A stretch of DNA of 64,000 nt, taken from the NCBI GenBank assembly GCA_031292735.1, contig JARLGP010000066.1:1-64000 (forward strand). The letters run 5' to 3'. Both the position numbers and the translations under genes were made by a program. This DNA comes from Holophaga sp. (GTDB lineage Bacteria > Acidobacteriota > Holophagae > Holophagales > Holophagaceae). Shown one piece after another: positions 54,645 to 61,527 of the stretch. The notes below the pieces were generated by a model, which saw only the letters and a program-made list of their open reading frames with translations, ran no database searches and had not been told where the DNA came from. Position 1 is the first letter of the stretch. The number at the start of each line of letters is the position of its first letter.

Positions 54645-55318
54645 GCCCGACCGCGCGCAGACTCGGCCTGCTGACCCTGGGGCAAAGCCCCAGGGAGGAC
54701 GTGACCCCCACCTTCAAGGCGATCCTGGGCGGCTCGGTGGGCATCCTGGAACGGGGCGCCCTGGACGGGCTCGACCGGGAGGGCCTGCTGCAGGTGACGG
54801 CCAAGGACGGCGAGAGCCCCCTGGAGACCCGCCTGGGATCCGGCGCGGCCATCGGCCTTTCCCGGGCGGCCCTCATGCCCCACCTGATCGCAGCCGGCAC
54901 CGAGCTTTCCGGCGTCTGCGACCGGGTGGTGCTGCTCTGCTCGGGCGAGTTCCCGGCCCTGGCCGCCGCCTGCCCCCGGCTGATCCAGCCCATCCGGATC
55001 CTCCGGGGCGCCATCAGCGCCGTGGCCGAGCACCGGCTGCTGGGCCTGATCGGGCCCGCCTCCGACCTGGCCGCGGCGCCGGCCCAGTGGCGGCCCTACG
55101 CGCCCAACCTGCTCTGCGCCGCGGCTTCCCCGTACGACGGGCTGGCCACCGTCATGGCCGCCGGGCGGGAGCTGGCCAGGCAGGGCGTCGACTTGATCTT
55201 CCTGGACGACATGGGCTTCAGCGAAGTGCACCGCCTGGCCGTGGCCGGGGAAACCCGGCTGCCGGTGGTGTGCGCCACCACCCTCACCGCCCGGATGCTG
55301 TGCGAACTGGTGGGCTGA
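54641..55318 (+). CDS. AroM-family protein
   Basis: 225 residues. The N-terminal RLGLLTLGQSPREDVTPTFK is diagnostic of AroM, and the centre has VVLLCSGEFPAL. The late DLIFLDDMGFSEVHRLAVA is also typical. The family is related in fold to the Asp/Glu/hydantoin racemases, but its reaction is not established. In E. coli aroM is regulated by TyrR; here it lies within an amino-acid catabolic operon, which fits a racemase or hydrolase-like role. Confidence 0.9.
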   Translation: MSPTARRLGLLTLGQSPREDVTPTFKAILGGSVGILERGALDGLDREGLLQVTAKDGESPLETRLGSGAAIGLSRAALMPHLIAAGTELSGVCDRVVLLCSGEFPALAAACPRLIQPIRILRGAISAVAEHRLLGLIGPASDLAAAPAQWRPYAPNLLCAAASPYDGLATVMAAGRELARQGVDLIFLDDMGFSEVHRLAVAGETRLPVVCATTLTARMLCELVG

Positions 55319-55341
55319 TGCCACCGGAGAATGGAGCTGCA

Positions 55342-56586
55342 ATGCCTTCCGACTTGAACGTCATCAACGCTGCCCAGATCGCCATGGTGCGGGACCACGG
55401 CGGGCCGCGCAAGGGGTCCGCCCAGGACGAGCTGGACCTGGTGCCCCATGGGGTGGTGGCGATCCGCAACGGCCTGATCGTGGCCGTGGGCGAGGCTTCG
55501 GTGCTGCGCGAGTTCGGCGAAGACGTGCCCACCCTGGACGCGGCAGGCGGGTCGGTGGTTCCGGGCTTCGTGGAATGCCACAGCCATCCCCTGTTCGCCG
55601 GGAACCGGCACTGGGAGTACGTGCAGCGGCTGCACGGCGCCAGTTCCAGGGAGATCCGCGCCGCGGGCGGCGGCATCTGGTCCACCATCCTCGCCACCCG
55701 GAAGGCCGACGACCAGACCCTGCTGGACCAGGCCGCCCGCGCCTACCGGGCCATCCTCCGCGGCGGCGTCACCACCCTGGAAGTCAAGTCCGGCTACGGC
55801 CAGAACCCCGAGCAGGAACTGCGCCTGCTGGGCCTGCTCCGGCAGTCCGCCGCCAGCACGCCCATGGACCTGGTCTACACCTTCCTGGGCGCGCACATCG
55901 CCCCCCAGGACGGCCTCAGCGCCGAAGCCTACGCCCGCCAGGTGCGGGAGGAGATGCTGCCGGCCGTGGTGCGGCAGGGCATCGCGGATTTCCAGGACCT
56001 CTCCTGCGAAGAGGGGGACTTTTCCGCACCGCTGGCCCAGGAGCTGCTGGAGGCCTCGCGCCGGGTCGGGCTGCCGGCCCGGGTGCACGCCGACGCGTCC
56101 TCCCCTTCCCGGGGCTGGAGCACCGCGGTGGCGGGCGGAGCGGTGAGCGCCGACCACCTCACCTACACGCCCGACGAAGAGATCCGCGCGGTGGGCAGCA
56201 CCGACACGGTGGCGGTGCTGCTGCCGACCGCCGAGCAGTTCTACCTGGATCCCCAGCGGGCCAACGCCCGCCTGTTCATCCAGGAGAACGTTCCGGTGGC
56301 CATCGCCACCGACTACTGCTCCTCCTTCCAGGCCACCTCCATGGCCCTGTCGATCTCCCTGGCCTGCAGCTGGTTCCACATCACCCCGGCGGAGGCCATC
56401 GTCGGCGCCACCCTGAACGCCGCCTACGCCCTGCGCAGGAACCGGGACCGGGGCTCCATCGAGGTGGGCAAGCGCGGCGACCTCACCGTGCTGGACTGCG
56501 CCCACCCCAACGAACTGGGCACCCGGATCGGCGCCCCGCTGATCCGGCAGGTGGTCGCCCAGGGAAGGGTCATCCACCGGAGCTAG
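55342..56586 (+). CDS. Imidazolonepropionase-like amidohydrolase (HutI family)
   Basis: 414 residues from the ATG at 55342 (GGAG upstream); an ATG at 55318 overlapping the previous stop is possible. Zinc-binding HSH in VPGFVECHSHPLFAGNRHWE, the HutI-like GGGIWSTILATRKA and RGGVTTLEVKSGYGQNPEQE, GAHIAP, RVHADA and the late catalytic Asp in ATDYCSS. HutI opens 4-imidazolone-5-propionate in histidine breakdown. No hutH or hutU accompanies it, so it may act on another imidazolone or cyclic amide. It is the last gene of the GntR-controlled operon. Confidence 0.88.
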   Translation: MPSDLNVINAAQIAMVRDHGGPRKGSAQDELDLVPHGVVAIRNGLIVAVGEASVLREFGEDVPTLDAAGGSVVPGFVECHSHPLFAGNRHWEYVQRLHGASSREIRAAGGGIWSTILATRKADDQTLLDQAARAYRAILRGGVTTLEVKSGYGQNPEQELRLLGLLRQSAASTPMDLVYTFLGAHIAPQDGLSAEAYARQVREEMLPAVVRQGIADFQDLSCEEGDFSAPLAQELLEASRRVGLPARVHADASSPSRGWSTAVAGGAVSADHLTYTPDEEIRAVGSTDTVAVLLPTAEQFYLDPQRANARLFIQENVPVAIATDYCSSFQATSMALSISLACSWFHITPAEAIVGATLNAAYALRRNRDRGSIEVGKRGDLTVLDCAHPNELGTRIGAPLIRQVVAQGRVIHRS

Positions 56587-56603
56587 GCCGCACATTATTT
56601 GGA

Positions 56604-56619
56604 TGTGATCCAAGTCACA
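56604..56619. promoter_or_regulatory. CRP-like binding site
   Basis: TGTGA-TCCAAG-TCACA, a perfect match to the CRP consensus TGTGA-N6-TCACA. It lies 162 bp upstream of the DASS transporter start and 18 bp after the hydrolase stop. Confidence 0.65.
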
Positions 56620-56781
56620 GTTCCCGAAACTGAAAGGCAGATGAAAGGTCTGACCCATAGAGTTGGATAAGCCCTTTTCATGCTCATCGAGTCAGGACGC
56701 GTTTGGATCGTGTGACCCATGCGCGTTTTCGGAATCCAATCCCAGAGCCGGGTGTTCCGGCCCTTTTCCGCGGGGACCCTC

Positions 56782-58479
56782 ATGTCGAATCCTGAATCCA
56801 GCGTTGGCTGGTGGCAAGGCGCCAAGCCTTTGCGCCTGGTGGCGACCCTGGCCATCGGCCTGGTGCTTTACGTAGGTTTGCCGAAGCTGGCCCCCGCGCC
56901 GAATGCCAAGATCTTCACCGGATCGGTGGTGGTGAAGCCGGCCCCCAAGGGCCCGAAGCCGGCGGCCCAGGCCCCGGCCCCGGCTCCTGCACCGAAGGCC
57001 CAGGCCGCCACGGATGCCCGATCCACCCTGGAAGCCTCCATCCGGGCCCAGCTGGAAACCGAGGCCAAGGCCAAGGCTGACGCCGACGCCAAGGTGAAGG
57101 CCGAAGCCGACGCCAAGGCCGCCACGGCGGCCGAGAAGGTGCGCCAGGCCGACTGGGTGCGGGGCCTGCACATGTTCGCCATCTTCCTGGCGACCATCAT
57201 CGGCATCATCATCCGGCCCCTGCCCATGGGCGCGGTGGCCATCACCGGGGCGGCGGTCTGCGCCTTCAGCGGCACCCTGACCATCTCCCAGAGCCTCAGC
57301 GGCTATTCCGAAACGGCGCTCTGGCTCATCGTCGTGGCCTTCATGTTCGCCCGGGGCTTCATCAAGAGCGGCCTGGGCACCCGGATCGCCTACTTCTTCA
57401 TCCGCCTTCTGGGCAAGCGCACCCTGGGCCTGGCCTACGGCATGGCCGCCACCGAGTTCGTGCTGGGGCCGCTGGTGCCCAGCAACACCGCCCGCACCGC
57501 CGGGGTCATGATGCCCATCGTGCGCTCCCTGGCCCGGGCCTACGGCAGCAACCCGGACGACGGCACCGCCCGCAAGATCGGCGCCTACCTGACCATGGCC
57601 ACCTTCTACATCGACCTGAGCATCAGCGCCATGTTCCTGACCGCCATGGCCGCCAACCCCATGACCCAGAAGTTCGCCGCCGATTTCGGCATCAAGATCA
57701 CCTGGGGCAACTGGTTCATCGCCGGCATCGTGCCCGGCATCGTCAGCCTGCTGGTGGTCCCCTACGTCCTCTACCTCCTGTACCCGCCCGAGATCACCCA
57801 CACCCCCGAGGCGGTGGAGATGGCCAACGCCAAGCTGAAAGAGATGGGTCCGGTGAGCACCACGGAATGGCTGATGATCGGCGTGTTCGCCATCGTGCTG
57901 GTCATGTGGGTGTTCGGCGACGCGTACTGGGGCATCGACGGCACCACCGCCGCCCTGGTGGGCCTGGGCCTGCTGCTCATCACCGGCGTGCTGAAGTGGT
58001 CGGACGTGCTGTCCGAAACCAACGCCTGGGACGTGCTGTTCTGGACCGGCACCCTGATCATGATGGCGGGCTTCCTGAACAAGATGGGCATGATCCCCTG
58101 GTTCAGCAAGGTGATGGCGGCCTCCATGGCGGGCCACAGCTGGAAGGTGGCCTTCCTGGTGCTGGGCCTCACCTACTTCTACGCCCACTACTTCTTCGCC
58201 AGCATGACCGCCCACGTGGGCGCCATGTATGCCGCCTTCCTGGGCGTGTCCCTGGCCTGCGGCGCCCCGCCGATGCTGGCGGCCCTGGTGCTGTGCTTCT
58301 TCTCCAACCTGCACGCCAGCATGACCCACTACGGCACCGGCCCGGCCGCGGCCATGTTCGGCCAGGGCTTCGTGCCCATCGTCACCTGGTGGCGCCTGGG
58401 CTTCATCATCAGCGTCGTCAACATCGTGATCTGGGTCGGGGTCGGCGGTGCCTGGTGGAAGGTGCTGGGCCTCTGGTAG
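56782..58479 (+). CDS. DASS-family (SLC13/CitT) anion transporter with a long Ala/Lys linker
   Basis: 565 residues from the ATG at 56782 (GGGGA upstream). TM1 is at about 15-35; residues 50-120 form a Pro/Ala/Lys then Ala/Lys/Glu-rich segment (APAPAPKAQAA, ETEAKAKADADAKVKAEADA), like a TolA stalk. The remainder is a DASS transporter with SNTARTAGVMMPIV and a late VTWWRLG motif. The family imports di- and tricarboxylates or sulfate with Na+. Such a linker between the first helix and the transport core is not usual. A CRP-like site upstream suggests catabolite control. Confidence 0.85.
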   Translation: MSNPESSVGWWQGAKPLRLVATLAIGLVLYVGLPKLAPAPNAKIFTGSVVVKPAPKGPKPAAQAPAPAPAPKAQAATDARSTLEASIRAQLETEAKAKADADAKVKAEADAKAATAAEKVRQADWVRGLHMFAIFLATIIGIIIRPLPMGAVAITGAAVCAFSGTLTISQSLSGYSETALWLIVVAFMFARGFIKSGLGTRIAYFFIRLLGKRTLGLAYGMAATEFVLGPLVPSNTARTAGVMMPIVRSLARAYGSNPDDGTARKIGAYLTMATFYIDLSISAMFLTAMAANPMTQKFAADFGIKITWGNWFIAGIVPGIVSLLVVPYVLYLLYPPEITHTPEAVEMANAKLKEMGPVSTTEWLMIGVFAIVLVMWVFGDAYWGIDGTTAALVGLGLLLITGVLKWSDVLSETNAWDVLFWTGTLIMMAGFLNKMGMIPWFSKVMAASMAGHSWKVAFLVLGLTYFYAHYFFASMTAHVGAMYAAFLGVSLACGAPPMLAALVLCFFSNLHASMTHYGTGPAAAMFGQGFVPIVTWWRLGFIISVVNIVIWVGVGGAWWKVLGLW

Positions 58480-58502
58480 AAGGCACGGCGAACACCGTCA
58501 AG

Positions 58503-58528
58503 GAGGCCCCTTCCGGGGCCTTCTTTTC
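58503..58528 (+). terminator. Rho-independent terminator
   Basis: GGCCCC-TTCC-GGGGCC, extended by AGGA/TTCT pairing, followed by TTCTTTT. It lies 24 bp after the transporter stop. Confidence 0.8.
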
Positions 58529-58542
58529 GTTGCCTTCGCCGC

Positions 58543-59442
58543 TCAGGTGGCACAGCCCCCCGGCACGGGAATCGCCATGCCCGAGCAGGCCAGCTTCACC
58601 CCGTCGCGCAGCGCCAGGTCCATGCGGCCCAGGTTCACCCCGGCGAACCCCACCTGGAAGATCTCGGTCTCGCCCACCCGCACCGGCGCCTCCATGAAGG
58701 TGTGGGTGTGGCCGCCGAGGATGACGTCCAGGCCCGGCACCCGCCTGGCCAGGTTCAGGTCGTCGATGGCCTCGCCCTGGCGGTCGTAGCCCAGATGGGA
58801 AAGCAGCACCACCAGGTCCACCTTTTCCACCGCGCGCAGGCGCTCGACCACGGGCCCCAGCGCCCGCACCGGATCCCGCCAGACCACGCCGGCATGGTTC
58901 TCCCGCGACACCAGCCCCTGGAAGTCCACGCACACGCCGGTGATGCCCACCGTGATCCCGGGCAGCCGCTTCACCGTCCAGGGCTGGAGCCGGGACGCCA
59001 GGGCGGGGGCGCCGCCGGCATCCAGGTTGCAGTTCACGATGGGGAACCGGGCTTCGGCCATGGCCGCCACCAGCCCCTCGACGCCGTTGTCGAAATCGTG
59101 GTTGCCGAGGGTGCCCGCGTCGTAGCCGCACATGGACATCAGTTTGAAATCCAGGAAGCCCTTGTACTGATTGAAGTAGGGGGTGCCCTGGAACACGTCG
59201 CCGGCGTCCAGCAGCAGGACGTTGGGCGTGTCCCGCCGGATCTGCCGCACCAGGGTGGCCCGGCGGGCGATGCCGCCCCTGCCGGTGAGCGCGCCGTTTC
59301 CGGGGCCGAAGGGCTCGATGCGCGAGTGGGTGTCGTTGGTGTGCAGCAGGGTGATCCGGGCCGGCCCCTCCCCAGCCCGGAGCGGAAGCCGCGAGGCCAG
59401 CAGGGCGGCCCCCATGGACTGGATGAAGGCGCGCCGTTCCAT
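58543..59442 (-). CDS. 5'-nucleotidase, catalytic (metallophosphoesterase) half
   Basis: 299 residues with AGGAGCGG before the ATG. A Tat-like leader (MERRAFIQSMGAALLASRLP) is followed by the UshA-type metallophosphoesterase domain: LLHTNDTHSRIEPF, LLLDAGDVFQGTPYFN, GYDAGTLGNHDFDNGVEGL, VVLLSHLGYDRQG, VILGGHTHTF. All dimetal ligands appear kept. It ends where UshA would continue into the substrate-specificity domain, which is encoded separately by the gene just upstream (59453-60250). Together they probably hydrolyse periplasmic nucleotides. Confidence 0.9.
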   Translation of the reverse strand: MERRAFIQSMGAALLASRLPLRAGEGPARITLLHTNDTHSRIEPFGPGNGALTGRGGIARRATLVRQIRRDTPNVLLLDAGDVFQGTPYFNQYKGFLDFKLMSMCGYDAGTLGNHDFDNGVEGLVAAMAEARFPIVNCNLDAGGAPALASRLQPWTVKRLPGITVGITGVCVDFQGLVSRENHAGVVWRDPVRALGPVVERLRAVEKVDLVVLLSHLGYDRQGEAIDDLNLARRVPGLDVILGGHTHTFMEAPVRVGETEIFQVGFAGVNLGRMDLALRDGVKLACSGMAIPVPGGCAT

Positions 59443-59452
59443 GGTGCCGCTC

Positions 59453-60250
59453 CTAGAACCGGAAGGCCCGGGCCTGGATGGCCTGGGCGAGATCGGGGGA
59501 GAACCGGTAGCGGGCGCCGGCGGGGGCGAGGATCGGCTTGCCTTCCCGGCCGCGGCGCGCGCAGAAGTCGATGACCAGCTGGCGCACCAGGCGGCTGGTG
59601 AGCACCGCATCGCGGCCCCGCTTGAGGGTGGGCGTGGCGTCGCCGTTGGCCAGGAGGTAGTCGCTGGTGGCGATGCGGAACCGGCCGGCGGGATCGATGG
59701 CGCTGCCGTCGCTCCAGGTGATGGAAACCAGCGGGTGGTCGCGGCTGCCGGTGACCGAGGCCAGGATGCCCGAAACCGGCTCCCCGCCCTTGCGTTCGAT
59801 GGCCTCCTTGACGATGGCGACCACCTCGGCGCCGGAGTATTCGGCCACCACCAGGTCGTCCTCGAAGGGCACCACCTCGTAGATGTCGCCCACGTGCACC
59901 GGCCCCGCGGCCAGGTCGCGGCGGATCCCGCCGGCGTTGGTGAACGCCGCCCGAACCTCCCCGCCCACGGCCGCCGCGGCGCCCTCGCGCATGATGTCGG
60001 CCAGGAAGAAGCCCAGGGGGAATTCCCCCGGCGCCCCGGCCCGCTTCATCCCGGCGGGGGCCTGGGCGATGACCCGGCCGAACGAGGCATGGATCTCCGC
60101 CGCATAGGGCGCGATGACCGTGGCCAGTTCCGGATCGTCCGGCACCGCCGCGCCGACCGCCGCGGGGCCGCCGCGCTCCATGCGCGGCGCCTGGGCCGCC
60201 AGGAGCAGCCCCAGGGACCAGGTTCCAAGCAGCAGCCCCAGCCTTTTCAC
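59453..60250 (-). CDS. 5'-nucleotidase C-terminal domain protein
   Basis: 265 residues from a GTG start with AAAGGG 5 bp upstream. A signal peptide (LGLLLGTWSLGLLLAAQA) precedes a single 5_nucleotid_C domain: GEFPLGFFLADIMREGA, AFTNAGGIRRDLAAGPVHVG, DIYEVVPFEDDLVV, RFRIATSDYLLANGDA. This part of UshA-type enzymes binds the base and supplies the specificity pocket. It lies 10 bp upstream of the catalytic-half gene, giving a two-gene nucleotidase in reversed order relative to the fused enzyme. Confidence 0.9.
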   Translation of the reverse strand: MKRLGLLLGTWSLGLLLAAQAPRMERGGPAAVGAAVPDDPELATVIAPYAAEIHASFGRVIAQAPAGMKRAGAPGEFPLGFFLADIMREGAAAAVGGEVRAAFTNAGGIRRDLAAGPVHVGDIYEVVPFEDDLVVAEYSGAEVVAIVKEAIERKGGEPVSGILASVTGSRDHPLVSITWSDGSAIDPAGRFRIATSDYLLANGDATPTLKRGRDAVLTSRLVRQLVIDFCARRGREGKPILAPAGARYRFSPDLAQAIQARAFRF

Positions 60251-60348
60251 CGCAACCCTTTCGTTTTGAGTCCTGACGGAAGCCTAGGACCGCCGGCCCT
60301 GTGCTGTCCACTGGAAACCCGGCCGGGCGGCCCTAAGGTCGGGGACAG

Positions 60349-61527
60349 TCAGGACCGGGGAAGCATGAGGAGGGCAGCCTCAAGCAGGTGGAATGGGATG
60401 CGCTCCTGCTCCAGCCGAAGCTGACCTCCGCCCTCCTGCCGCAGGATCGCCAACGCCGCGCTTTCCTCCCCGGTCAAGCCATCGATGTCCACGGAAACCG
60501 GGGCCGGTTCCTCACCCCAGAGGCCCGGATCAGCCATGAGCGTCGCGGAATCCATCAGCAGGGACCGCACCGCGGGAAACCGCCGGCGCAACCGGGCCAG
60601 CATCGCCATTCCGTGGGTGTCCAGGTCGCCCCAGTAGTAGAGTTCCACAGCCCTCAACCAGTCCGCCTGGGAGAGCAGTTCCAGCCCGTAGCCCAGCCCG
60701 AAGATGACGATGGCGGCGGTCATGGGCGGAAAGGCCAGGCCGTTCACCTTGTTTTCGGTGAGGAAGACCCGCCGGACCGGAAGCCGCAGGGTAGCGAACT
60801 GCGCGACGGGGACCGTGAGGTCATCCAGCCCAAGGGTGGCCAGAGCTGGATCCAGAATGCGGAACCGGACCTGGGGCGGTTCGAAGGCCAGGCCAAAGCG
60901 TTTCTCGAAGCCATGCTGGGACAGGCCGGTGGCGGCCTCGTGGATGGCTTCAGACGGCAACAGCGCATTCAGCAGGTCGGTGAGAATCCCCTTGTGCCCC
61001 TCGATGAATTTGCTGTCGATACCCGGGAGATCGATCTGCCGCAGGTAGATTCCGGGACGGGGATGCCCGAGGAACCACTCCGCCACCCTCAGCAAGCGCG
61101 TCCAGACGACGGCGAAGGACAGCGGCGCCATCGGCTTCCGGTCCAGGAAAGGACGCAGCCCGGGCAGCCGGTCCAGGGTCTCCTGGACCAGCGCCTTGAA
61201 CATCCCGGCCTCCTCCGTCTTGCCGATGAAGGCGAGAAAGCCTTCCTCGAAGTCGAAGCTGGCCGCGCAGGGGAGTTGCTGGGGGCCAAGCTTCTGGTAG
61301 CGGACCGTGGCCCATTCCAGCCGGAAGGCGATCCCATCCTGCTCCCGCAGGCGTTCCAGAGCGGCCCTCAGCGCGCTGAATCCATCCAGCGCGGCCTGAC
61401 CCGAGGGACTCCCGAACGGAACGACCCACGGCTGCCAGGTCCGCCCGGCCAGGACCTCGCGGTGGTAGTCGCAACCACTCCAGTGGCGCATGGCCCTGGC
61501 CCGGAGTGAGTCCAGCGACGGGATCAC
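60349..61527 (-). CDS. jetD: Wadjet system nuclease subunit JetD
   Basis: 392 residues (DUF3322 N-terminal, DUF2220/TOPRIM C-terminal). Typical features are an SFAVVWTRLLRVAEWFLGHP segment, RRVFLTENKVNGLAFPPMTA with the TOPRIM Glu near residue 255, and ELYYWGDLDTHGMAMLARLR with the DxD near 300. LEQERIPFHLLEAAL closes the protein. JetD is the toprim nuclease that cuts circular plasmid DNA recognised by the JetABC SMC complex. It overlaps jetC by 4 bp (ATGA). Confidence 0.92.
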   Translation of the reverse strand: MIPSLDSLRARAMRHWSGCDYHREVLAGRTWQPWVVPFGSPSGQAALDGFSALRAALERLREQDGIAFRLEWATVRYQKLGPQQLPCAASFDFEEGFLAFIGKTEEAGMFKALVQETLDRLPGLRPFLDRKPMAPLSFAVVWTRLLRVAEWFLGHPRPGIYLRQIDLPGIDSKFIEGHKGILTDLLNALLPSEAIHEAATGLSQHGFEKRFGLAFEPPQVRFRILDPALATLGLDDLTVPVAQFATLRLPVRRVFLTENKVNGLAFPPMTAAIVIFGLGYGLELLSQADWLRAVELYYWGDLDTHGMAMLARLRRRFPAVRSLLMDSATLMADPGLWGEEPAPVSVDIDGLTGEESAALAILRQEGGGQLRLEQERIPFHLLEAALLMLPRS

